Shown here: one piece after another, positions 33,611-41,494 of the stretch | Position numbering within the stretch: the stretch's first letter is position 1 | Layout of the letters: every line of letters begins with the position of its first letter | Source of the DNA: Pseudomonadota bacterium | GTDB taxonomy: Bacteria > Pseudomonadota > Gammaproteobacteria > Steroidobacterales > Steroidobacteraceae | Direction: 5' to 3' | Length of the DNA stretch: 64,000 nt | Assembly (NCBI GenBank): GCA_018241525.1 | Contig: JAFEDR010000009.1 | Location: 248,001-312,000, forward strand | Program-made: the position numbers and the translations under genes | The notes under the pieces: generated by a model | Told to the model about the DNA's origin: nothing | What the model saw: only the letters and a program-made list of their open reading frames with translations | Databases searched by the model: none

Positions 33611-33700
33611 GCGCGTTAAGCGGTTGTTGCGCATCGACCCGGCGTCGCGCGGAACACTCGGGCCGAGGCGGTCATTCGTTCCCGCCACGCGAGGTGAGCC

Positions 33701-34546
33701 GTGAGCAGCGTCCTGCCGATCCGTCAGCCGAACCGCACGCTTGAGAGTGAGGTTGAGTTCGTCGTGCCGGGCGCCGCGGCGCTCTACACCTACGAGTACG
33801 CGGCCGGTGCCGGCGCGCCACCCGACTCCGCGACCTTCGTGCCGCGGACGGTGTCGCTGCGCGACGTGCGCGAACTCGCCGCGCCGACGCTCGAGGCCCA
33901 CGGGCTCGCGTTCCTGCGCTCGCCGACGGCCGTCGCCGACCTCTACGACGCCGCGGCGGTCGAGCGCGACTACTTCCCCGAGTGCGCGGCCCTGCTGCGC
34001 CGCGCGCTCGGCGCGCGCGAGGTCATCGTCTACGACCACAACGTCCGCCGTGGCCAGGCGCTCGCGCTCAAGCCCGACCGCTACGACCAGGGCCGGCCGG
34101 TGCCGCACGCCCACACCGACTACAGCGGTCGCTCGGCCCTCCGGCGCCTGCGCGAGATCCTCGGGCCGGCCGCAGCCGACGCGGAACGGCGCCGCTACGT
34201 GCAGGTGAACCTGTGGCGCCCCATCCGCGGCCCGGTCCGCGACCGTCCGCTCGCGCTGTGCGACGGCGCGAGCCTGGGTCCCGGCGACCTGCAGTCCTCG
34301 GAGCTGCGCTATCCCGACCGCACCGGCGAGCTCTACTACCTCGCGCACGGGCCGTCGCAGCGCTGGATCTACGCCTCGGACATGCAGCCCGACGAGGCGT
34401 GGGTGTTCAAGAACTTCGACTCGCGCCCGCCCGCGGGCGTGATCGCCGTGCCGCACTGCGCCGTCGCAGATCCGCGCTACGCCGGCGCGCGGGTCGGGCC
34501 GCGCGAGAGCATCGAAGTCCGCGCCTTCGCGCTGTTCGACGCCTGA
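33701..34546 (+). CDS. CmcJ/NvfI-family oxidoreductase (2OG-oxygenase-like)
   Basis: 281 residues, matching the CmcJ family length. Diagnostic segments: VYDHNVRRGQ, VPHAHTDYSG (H138 and D140, the 'VHxDxS' metal motif), VNLWRPIRGPVRDRPLALCD, IYASDMQPDEAWVFKNFDS and the late PHCAVADP histidine. Members come from cephamycin (CmcJ) and fungal meroterpenoid (NvfI) pathways and are widespread in bacteria without known substrates. GAGGTGA before the GTG at 33701 supports the start. It lies 16 bp from the convergent cupin-like gene and is not part of that operon. Confidence 0.85.
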   Translation: MSSVLPIRQPNRTLESEVEFVVPGAAALYTYEYAAGAGAPPDSATFVPRTVSLRDVRELAAPTLEAHGLAFLRSPTAVADLYDAAAVERDYFPECAALLRRALGAREVIVYDHNVRRGQALALKPDRYDQGRPVPHAHTDYSGRSALRRLREILGPAAADAERRRYVQVNLWRPIRGPVRDRPLALCDGASLGPGDLQSSELRYPDRTGELYYLAHGPSQRWIYASDMQPDEAWVFKNFDSRPPAGVIAVPHCAVADPRYAGARVGPRESIEVRAFALFDA

Positions 34547-34562
34547 GGAGCCGGCCGGCGAC

Positions 34563-35624
34563 TCAGGAGCGCGGGCCGGCGGGCCCCGGCCGCAGGCGCA
34601 TCGCGACGACCTCGCGGACGCGCGCCGCATCCTCGGCCGAGAGCGCCGCGAGCACCCCGTGCCGCTCCGGCGGCACCGCCTCGGTCGCCGCGCCGGGGTC
34701 GGCGAAGACGTAGTGCTCGAACAGTGCGCGCCACGCGGCCCGGGTCGCCGACGGCAGTCCACGCACGCCGAGGATCGCGAGCAGCAGGCTGTCGAAACCC
34801 GACTCGCTGCGCCCGGATCGGTCGGTGCGCGCGTGCCACCAGTAGTTCACGAGCAGGTTGCAGTCGGCGAGCGACTCGACGTTGTGCCACCAGAGCGGCG
34901 GCACGTACAGCGCGTCGCCCGGACCGAGCTCGGCGACCCGCGCGGCGGCGAGTGCATCGGCGAACCGGGGGAAGCGCCGCAGGTCCGGCTGGCGCACGTC
35001 GACGAGGCTCATCGGCGCCCCGGTAGGTGCGAAGTCGAGCGGGCCGACGTAGAGGTTGGCCACCTGCGCCGGCGGGAACAGCGTGAAGCGGCGGCGGCCT
35101 GCCACCACGCAGGCGAGGTTGCACCACTCGTCGACGTGCGTCGGCGTCATCAGGCGGTTGCCGAGCCACAGTCGCGGGGCAATGCCGTCCGCGAGCAGCG
35201 GCATCGGGTGCTCCGCCGTGAAGCCCGGCACGCAGCTCTCGGCCGGCGCGCTCTGCACCGCGACCGACGGTGCCGCGGGGAAGGCCGCGTAGCGCAGTAC
35301 CTGCTCGGCGACCGCCGCGAGCGGCAGCCGGTTGCGCAGGTAGTTGAAGCCGTCCATCGCCTCGTTGTAGAACACGCGCCCGCCGCCAGCGGGCGGCACG
35401 AGCAGCGCGTCGACGGGTGCGCCGCTGTCGAGCCGCGCGAGATAGGCGACGAGCGCCGCCGGCGAGCGCGCCGCCTCGGCCACGGCCGGCCAGCGGGCGA
35501 CCAGCCCGCGCAGCACGGCGGGCTCGCCCGCCGCGACCACGTCGCGCTCGAATCCGGCGCGGTCGTGTACCTCGACCTCGGTGATCGGCCGCGGCGCGGG
35601 CCGCGACGCAGCGGTCTCCGGCAT
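34563..35624 (-). CDS. Cupin-8/JmjC-like Fe(II)/2OG oxygenase-type protein
   Basis: 353 residues. The JmjC-like jelly roll shows H-x-D in LMTPTHVDEWCNLACVV and the distal His in YVPPLWWHNVESL, so the iron triad looks complete; FTLFPPAQVANLYVGPLD is a further cupin-8 hallmark. It follows the halogenase gene in the same operon; from memory such cupin genes recur next to flavin halogenases and TonB receptors in Xanthomonas- and Caulobacter-like bacteria, with no function proven. The start could be GTG at 35630 or ATG at 35624; the ATG is better spaced from GGTGA. It is the last gene of the leftward GlcNAc operon. Confidence 0.85.
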   Translation of the reverse strand: MPETAASRPAPRPITEVEVHDRAGFERDVVAAGEPAVLRGLVARWPAVAEAARSPAALVAYLARLDSGAPVDALLVPPAGGGRVFYNEAMDGFNYLRNRLPLAAVAEQVLRYAAFPAAPSVAVQSAPAESCVPGFTAEHPMPLLADGIAPRLWLGNRLMTPTHVDEWCNLACVVAGRRRFTLFPPAQVANLYVGPLDFAPTGAPMSLVDVRQPDLRRFPRFADALAAARVAELGPGDALYVPPLWWHNVESLADCNLLVNYWWHARTDRSGRSESGFDSLLLAILGVRGLPSATRAAWRALFEHYVFADPGAATEAVPPERHGVLAALSAEDAARVREVVAMRLRPGPAGPRS

Positions 35625-35634
35625 CGTCACGCGT

Positions 35635-37245
35635 TCACCAGAAGTACACCTGCAGCGACGGGCCGGGGCGGCGGGGCGGGATCGCCGCCAGCAGCGACCG
35701 GTGGTCGGGGTAGTGGACCACGCTGCGCTCGAGCAGGTCGTCGATCTCGGCCAGAGTGTAGCGCCCCTCCTCCGCCGTCGGTGCGCGCAGGTCCGCAGCG
35801 TCCGGGAAGATGGCCATGCCGGCCATCAGCGCGTACCACGAGAACACCGGGTAACCCTTGCCGAGCGCCTGGCGGCGCACCGGCGTCGAGATGCCCTCGC
35901 CGTTCATCCACAGCGTCAGCAGCTGCTTGAGGGGCTCCGAGAGCTGCCGGTTCGCCGCGTTGGCGCGCCAGTACTCGGTGTCGGTGCGGCTGTTGGTCTT
36001 GTAGTGGGTCACGATGTAGTCGCGGGTACCCTCGAAATGCTCGTTGACGCGCTGGTTGAACGCCGCGCGCGCCGCCTCGCCGAGGTCGCCGCGGTCGAGC
36101 GCCTCGGCAAAGCCGGCGGCGGTCTGCTGGATGAACAGCAGCGCCGTCGCCTCCAGCGGCTCGATGAAACCCTGCGAGAGGCCCACCGCGAGGCAGTTGC
36201 GACGCCAGTGCTCGGTCACTCGGCCGACCCGCATCCGGAGGTGGCGCGCCGGCACGTCCGACTCGAGCAGCCCGAGCCTCGCCCGCAGCTCGCGTTCCGC
36301 CTCATCGGCCGAGCAGAACTTCGTGCTGTAGACATAGCCATTGCCGTAGCGGCTCGTCAGCGGGATCCGCCAGGCCCAGCCGTGCCGCAGCGCGGTCGAG
36401 ACCGTCTCCGACGGGATCGGCCCGTCGATCGGGGTGGGCAGCGCGACCGCGGCGTCGTTGAAGAGGTTCTCGGCGAAGCTCAGGAACGGCGTCCGCAGCG
36501 CCTGGTCGATCAGCAGGCCGGCAAAGCCGGTGCAGTCGACGAAGAAGTCCGCCTCGATCGGCGCGTCGTCCCGGAGTGTGAGCGCGGCGATGTCGCCATC
36601 GGCGGCGAGCGTCGCGCCGGTGACGTGGCGCACGAGGTGCCGGACGCCTCGCTCGATGGCCTTGCGCTTCAGGAATTCGCCAAGCAGGCCGGCGTCGAAG
36701 TGGTAGCCGTGCCAGACGTCGAACGGGAAGTCCGGCGACGGCTTCGGGGCCAGGCGCCGCGCGGCGAGCCGGGTGGCGATGAAGTACCGGTCCGGATGGG
36801 CATCGACGTTCACCCCGCGCACCCGCGCATCGGCGTTGTGGACGAACTGCGGCATCGTCAGGTTGTCGAGCATCGAGGCGAACGGGTGGAAGTACGAGCC
36901 GAAGCCGGGCCGGCTCGACCAGCCCTCAAAGGTGATGCCGCACTTGTAGGTCGCATGGCAGGCCGGCATCCACTCCGCCTCCTCGATCCCGAGGCCGTCG
37001 AAGAACCCGCGCAGCCACGGGGTCGAGCCCTCGCCGACGCCGATGGTGGGCACGGTCGGCGACTCGACCAGCAGCACCTCGCCGCCGCGCGGCACGAGGC
37101 TGCGCGCCAGCAGCAGCGCCGTCATCCAGCCCGCGGAGCCGCCGCCCACGATCACCAGCCGGCGGACCGGCGGCGGGCCGGCGGCCGGGACCGCGGCCGT
37201 CGCCGCGGTGGCGGACTGGTTGTAGACGGTGGCGACGATCGACAT
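35635..37245 (-). CDS. Flavin-dependent tryptophan-halogenase-family protein
   Basis: 536 residues, the family's normal size. The FAD loop is VIVGGGSAGWMTA (31-43), the halogenase lysine is K101 in ATYKCGITFEGW, and the WxWxIP signature is present as WAWRIP (290-295), so halogenase chemistry is possible. SQGFIEPLEATALLFIQQT is the conserved C-terminal substrate/FAD region. It lies inside a GlcNAc uptake operon, 33 bp after PTS IICB, and is followed by a cupin-like gene. No flavin reductase is adjacent. Such carbohydrate-linked halogenase homologues have no known substrate; acting on tryptophan is not implied. GGGAG precedes the ATG. Confidence 0.9.
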   Translation of the reverse strand: MSIVATVYNQSATAATAAVPAAGPPPVRRLVIVGGGSAGWMTALLLARSLVPRGGEVLLVESPTVPTIGVGEGSTPWLRGFFDGLGIEEAEWMPACHATYKCGITFEGWSSRPGFGSYFHPFASMLDNLTMPQFVHNADARVRGVNVDAHPDRYFIATRLAARRLAPKPSPDFPFDVWHGYHFDAGLLGEFLKRKAIERGVRHLVRHVTGATLAADGDIAALTLRDDAPIEADFFVDCTGFAGLLIDQALRTPFLSFAENLFNDAAVALPTPIDGPIPSETVSTALRHGWAWRIPLTSRYGNGYVYSTKFCSADEAERELRARLGLLESDVPARHLRMRVGRVTEHWRRNCLAVGLSQGFIEPLEATALLFIQQTAAGFAEALDRGDLGEAARAAFNQRVNEHFEGTRDYIVTHYKTNSRTDTEYWRANAANRQLSEPLKQLLTLWMNGEGISTPVRRQALGKGYPVFSWYALMAGMAIFPDAADLRAPTAEEGRYTLAEIDDLLERSVVHYPDHRSLLAAIPPRRPGPSLQVYFW

Positions 37246-37277
37246 CGGGGCTCCCGGGTCGTTCCGGCGGCGCCGCG

Positions 37278-38975
37278 TCAGTCCGCGCCGGCGGTCACGA
37301 GCCCGGCGGCGACCGCCTCGGCGGATCCCGTCACCAGCACGTGCACGACGCCCGCCGACGGGCGCGCGACACCCCGGACACCCAGCCGCGCGAGCCCGGC
37401 GTCGTCGACCAGCGCCGCATCCCGAACGCGCAGCAGCAGCCGCCCGGCCACCGCCTCGCAGGCGAGCACGTTGCGGGCCCCGCCGAGGGCCGCCGAGAGC
37501 CCGCCGGCATCCGGCGCCGTCCCGCGCTCGCGCAGCGCGGCCCGCATCTCGCCCGCGATCTGGTCGGCGACCGGCCCCACCACGACCTGCAGTGCGCTCG
37601 CCGAGATCCGCACGATTCCGCGCGCCCCGAGGGCCCGCAGGCGCGGCTCGTCGACATTCCCGGCCTCGGCGACCTCGAGCCGCAGCCGCGTCGTGCAGGC
37701 ATCGACGCTGCGCAGGTTCGCCGCGCCGCCGAGCGCCGCGACGTAGGCTTCGCCGCGCGCGCTGCCGGCGGTCGCCGCCGCGACCGGCGTCGCGGCGACG
37801 CCGGTGTCGCGCTCGCGTCCCGGGGTCGCCAGGTCGAAACGCCGGATGCAGACCCGGAACAGCGTGTAGTAGAGGGCGAAGTAGGCGGCGCCGACCGGCA
37901 GCAGCAGCAGCGGACGCTGCGCGTAGCGGAAGTTGAGCACGTAATCGAACAGGCCGGCCGAGAAGCTGAAGCCGAGGCGGATGCCGAGCGCGTCCATCAG
38001 CGCCATTGCGACCCCGGTGGCAACCGCGTGCACGACGTACAGCAGCGGCGCGAGGAACATGAAGGTGAACTCGACCGGCTCGGTGACGCCGGTCAGGAAC
38101 GAGGTGAGCGCGAGCGAGCCGAGCAGGCCGGCGACCGCCGCCCGCCGCTCGGGGCTCGCGGCGCGGTACATCGCGAGGCAGGCGCCCGGCAGGCCGAACA
38201 TCATCACGGGGAAGAAGCCGGACATGAACGCCCCCGCGGTCGGATCGCCGGCGAAGAAGCGCTTCAGGTCGCCGGTGGCGCCGTGGTAGTCGCCGACGAT
38301 GAACCACGCGAAGTTGTTCAGGATGTGGTGCAGGCCCGTGACGATCAGCACCCGGTTCAGCACGCCGTAGACGAAGAGCCCGACCGAGCCGGCCCCCAGG
38401 ATCGCGTGACTGAAGCCGTCCAGGCCGCGCTCGAGCGACGGCCAGGCGACGCTGAGCACGCCGGCGATCGCGATGCCTACGAGGCCCGCGGCGATCGCGA
38501 TGAAGCGCCGGCCGCCGAAAAAGCTGAGGGCCCCCGGCAGGTTGATGCCCGAGTAACGGTTGTACAGGAGTCCCGCGGCAATGCCGGAGGCGAGCCCGAC
38601 GGGGACGCTCAGCTTCGCTATCTCGTCCTGGCGGAAGGCCAGCACGGCGAGATCGCGGCTTCTTCCCGCGAGGCCAGCGACCACGGCATCCGGCGCGACC
38701 AGCACCGCCTCGGCGCCCTTGGTGGCCACGAGGTAGCAGACGAGCGCCGCGAGGCCCGCCGCGCCGTGGTTCTCGCGAGCGAGGCCGACGGCCACGCCGA
38801 CCGCGAACAGCAGCCCGAGGTTACGGAACACCGCGTCGCCGGCGGCAGCCACCATCGTCGAGTCGAGCAGGTCAGGTTGCCCGAGGCGCAGCAGCAGGCC
38901 GGCAATCGGCAGCACCGCAATCGGCAGCATCAGCGCACGGCCGAGCGCCTGCATGCGGGCGAGTGGCGAGGTCAT
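37278..38975 (-). CDS. nagE: PTS N-acetylglucosamine transporter IICB (NagE-type) with a second degenerate IIB
   Basis: 565 residues. About 1-385 is a glucose-family IIC domain with 10 or so membrane helices; HHILNNFAWFIVGDYHGATGDLKRFFAGDPTAGAFM and FLTGVTEPVEFTFMFLAP, in pieces, match the GlcNAc-specific branch. Residues around 410-480 are a IIB domain with the phosphorylation site VDACTTRLRL. Residues 490-560 repeat the same fold, but the site reads NVLACEAVAGRLLLRV, so the CTTR motif is lost. There is no IIA on this protein; the IIA is on the upstream fusion. The ATG overlaps the upstream stop (ATGA). It should import and phosphorylate GlcNAc in the inner membrane. Confidence 0.93.
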   Translation of the reverse strand: MTSPLARMQALGRALMLPIAVLPIAGLLLRLGQPDLLDSTMVAAAGDAVFRNLGLLFAVGVAVGLARENHGAAGLAALVCYLVATKGAEAVLVAPDAVVAGLAGRSRDLAVLAFRQDEIAKLSVPVGLASGIAAGLLYNRYSGINLPGALSFFGGRRFIAIAAGLVGIAIAGVLSVAWPSLERGLDGFSHAILGAGSVGLFVYGVLNRVLIVTGLHHILNNFAWFIVGDYHGATGDLKRFFAGDPTAGAFMSGFFPVMMFGLPGACLAMYRAASPERRAAVAGLLGSLALTSFLTGVTEPVEFTFMFLAPLLYVVHAVATGVAMALMDALGIRLGFSFSAGLFDYVLNFRYAQRPLLLLPVGAAYFALYYTLFRVCIRRFDLATPGRERDTGVAATPVAAATAGSARGEAYVAALGGAANLRSVDACTTRLRLEVAEAGNVDEPRLRALGARGIVRISASALQVVVGPVADQIAGEMRAALRERGTAPDAGGLSAALGGARNVLACEAVAGRLLLRVRDAALVDDAGLARLGVRGVARPSAGVVHVLVTGSAEAVAAGLVTAGAD

Positions 38976-41494
38976 GGACTACTCCCGGGGCGCAAGGCCT
39001 GGATGCGTGCACGAACGAGGGCGGCAGACTCGAGCGCGAGGCAGTCGGCGGCGAGCGCGACGCAGTCCGCGAGCCGGAGCGAGCGCACCCGCTGCTTGAT
39101 CGCCGGCACGGCCGCCGGCACCACGGACAGCTCGCGGATCCCGAGCCCGAGCAGCACGGGCACGGCCGCCGCATCCGCCGCGACCCCGCCGCACACCGCG
39201 GCCAGCCGGCCGGAAGCCGCGGCGGCACTCGCCGCGCGGCCGACGAGCTGCAGCACCGCCGGATGCAGTGCGTCGGCGCGCCCCGCGAGCTGCGGGTGGC
39301 CGCGATCCATCGCCAGCGTGTACTGCGTGAGGTCGTTGCTGCCCACCGAGAGGAAATCCGCCGCCGCCGCGAGCGCAGGCGCGAGCAGCGCCGAGGCCGG
39401 GGTCTCGATCATCGCGCCGATCGCGACCGGCTCGCGGCGGCCGAGCTCGGTAGCGAGCTCCGCGACCAGTGCCCGCACGGCGGCGAGCTCGGCGACGTCC
39501 GTCACCATGGGGACGAGCAGCCGCACGATGCCGGCGGGCTCGACCCGGAGCGCGGCGCGCAGCTGCGTGCGCAGCAGGCTGCGATGCGCGAGCGCCGTGC
39601 GGATCCCGCGCAGCCCGAGCGCCGGGTTCTCCTCGGCAGGCAGCGGCAGGTATGGCAGCGGCTTGTCGCCGCCCACGTCCATCAGCCGCAGCACCAGTGG
39701 CCGGCCGCCCAGCGCGTCAGCGATCGCCTGGTAGGCGGCGAGCTGCTCGGCTTCGTCCGGCGCGGTCGCGCGGTCGATGAACAGGAACTCCGTCCGCAGC
39801 AGGCCGCAGCCCTCGGCGCCGTTCGCGACGGCGGCCACGGCGTCGGCGGTGCTGCCGACGTTCGCGAAGACCTCGACACGCGTACCGTCGAGCGTATGGC
39901 ACGCCTGCTGCGCGTCGCGGCGCTGCTCATCCCGCGCGCGCCGGCGATCCGCGACGCTGCGCTCGGCGGCGCGGAGCTCCGCAACCGTCGGCGCGCTGTC
40001 GATCTGGCCGGCATCTGCGTCGACGACCACGGTCGTGCCCTCGGCGAGATCGCGGATCCGCGCGCCGAGGCCGACCAGCATCGGCACGTCCATCGCCGCC
40101 GCGAGGATCGCGACGTGCGAGGTCGCGCCACCCGCGGCGAGGCAGATTGCCGCGAGCCGCGTGCGGTCGAGCGCAACGAGCTCGGAGGGCAGCAACTCGT
40201 CGGCGACCAGCACCGCGCGGTCCGGCAGCGGCAGGTTCATCGGCCGCGCTTCGCCGTTGAGCGCGAGCAGCACGTGGGCCTCGACGTCGAGCAGGTCGTC
40301 GGCGCGCTCGCGTAGCCGCGGATCGGCGAGCGCGCGCAGCGCGGCGATCGCGCGTCGCACCGCGGTGCGCCACGCGAAGCCAGCGCTCTTGCCGGCCGCG
40401 AGCAGTTCCTGCGCCGTGTCCTGCAGCAAGGGGTCCTCGAGGAACTCGACGTGCGCGCCGACGATCTCGCGGCGCGCGGCGCCGCCGACCTCGCCGACGC
40501 GGGTGAGGCGCGCCTTCACGGTGGCGAGCGCATGGCGCAGCGCGGCGCTCTCGGCCTCGGCGCCGCGACCGGCCTCCGTAACCTCGATCTCGCGCCGCTC
40601 GAGGCGCGCGACGGTGCCGACGGCGAAGCCGCCGACCGCGGTCACGCCACGCCCGGCCCCGGCATCGGCTGCCGGGGCCGGTGCCGGCGCATCGGCAGAG
40701 GGCGGCGCGAGTCCGCTCCCGGCGGCCTCGACACGCACCGCGTCGGCGAGCGCGGCGACGAACGCGTCGAGCGCCGCCGTCGCGTCCGTACCCGCGGCCT
40801 CGAGCGTGACCTCCTCGCCCGCACCAACGCCGAGCGACATTAGCGCGACGACGCTACGAGCGCTCGCCCGGCGCCCGCGCAGCTCGACAGTGACGTCGGA
40901 CGCGAACGCCCGCAGCCGCTGACTGAGCATCGCCGCGGGGCGGGCGTGGATGCCGTGGCGCAGTTCGACTTTCAGCGCTCGGCGCTCGGCGGCAGCAACG
41001 GGCACCGGAGCGACCGTCGACGGCCCGGTCACGGCGGGCAGCTCAACGTCGTACAGCGGCGCGCCGGCGCGGACGGGCCCGGCTGCACGTGGCCGGATCG
41101 TCAGCGACCCGGCTGGCGAGGTCGCAACGACCGGCGTCAGCAGGCTCGGCGCCATGCGGGCGACGGCATCCAGGTCGAAGCTCAGCAGCCGGTCGCCCGC
41201 CGCGACCCGCTGGCCCGCGCGGACGTGCGCCTCGAATCCGCGGCCGGCCAGTTTCACGGTGTCGATGCCGACGTGGACGAGTACGTCAGGGCCCGCGTCG
41301 CTGCGAATCGAGACGGCGTGGCGACTGGCCCCGACGGTGGTCACCAGCCCGTCACAAGGTGACCGTACCTCGCCCGACAGCGGATCGATCGCGAGGCCCT
41401 CGCCAAGCATGCGCCCCGCGAATACCGGGTCCGGCACCTCGTCGAGGGTCGCGCACCAGCCGTCGAGCGGCGCGAGGATCGTCAGCGTCTTCAC
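38972..41494 (-). CDS. PTS IIA(Glc)-HPr-enzyme I fusion protein
   Basis: About 840 residues. Domains: IIA of the glucose family with phospho-His74 (VLVHVGIDTV), HPr with His183 (RHGIHARPAAML) and the regulatory serine region (ARSVVALMSLG), and enzyme I from about 280 with its phospho-His in GGATSHVAIL and the PEP-binding C-terminal barrel. One polypeptide thus carries phosphate from PEP to the IIB of the next gene. The GTG at 41494 overlaps the hexosaminidase stop by 4 bp; an in-frame upstream extension is inside that gene. Similar fusions are known in GlcNAc loci of Caulobacter-like bacteria. Having its own phosphorelay frees this sugar system from the general PTS. Confidence 0.93.
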   Translation of the reverse strand: MKTLTILAPLDGWCATLDEVPDPVFAGRMLGEGLAIDPLSGEVRSPCDGLVTTVGASRHAVSIRSDAGPDVLVHVGIDTVKLAGRGFEAHVRAGQRVAAGDRLLSFDLDAVARMAPSLLTPVVATSPAGSLTIRPRAAGPVRAGAPLYDVELPAVTGPSTVAPVPVAAAERRALKVELRHGIHARPAAMLSQRLRAFASDVTVELRGRRASARSVVALMSLGVGAGEEVTLEAAGTDATAALDAFVAALADAVRVEAAGSGLAPPSADAPAPAPAADAGAGRGVTAVGGFAVGTVARLERREIEVTEAGRGAEAESAALRHALATVKARLTRVGEVGGAARREIVGAHVEFLEDPLLQDTAQELLAAGKSAGFAWRTAVRRAIAALRALADPRLRERADDLLDVEAHVLLALNGEARPMNLPLPDRAVLVADELLPSELVALDRTRLAAICLAAGGATSHVAILAAAMDVPMLVGLGARIRDLAEGTTVVVDADAGQIDSAPTVAELRAAERSVADRRRARDEQRRDAQQACHTLDGTRVEVFANVGSTADAVAAVANGAEGCGLLRTEFLFIDRATAPDEAEQLAAYQAIADALGGRPLVLRLMDVGGDKPLPYLPLPAEENPALGLRGIRTALAHRSLLRTQLRAALRVEPAGIVRLLVPMVTDVAELAAVRALVAELATELGRREPVAIGAMIETPASALLAPALAAAADFLSVGSNDLTQYTLAMDRGHPQLAGRADALHPAVLQLVGRAASAAAASGRLAAVCGGVAADAAAVPVLLGLGIRELSVVPAAVPAIKQRVRSLRLADCVALAADCLALESAALVRARIQALRPGSSP

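Noticed and set aside
35581-37746. Long plus-strand open frame across the halogenase gene
   Set aside because: Antisense shadow; the halogenase frame has complete family motifs.
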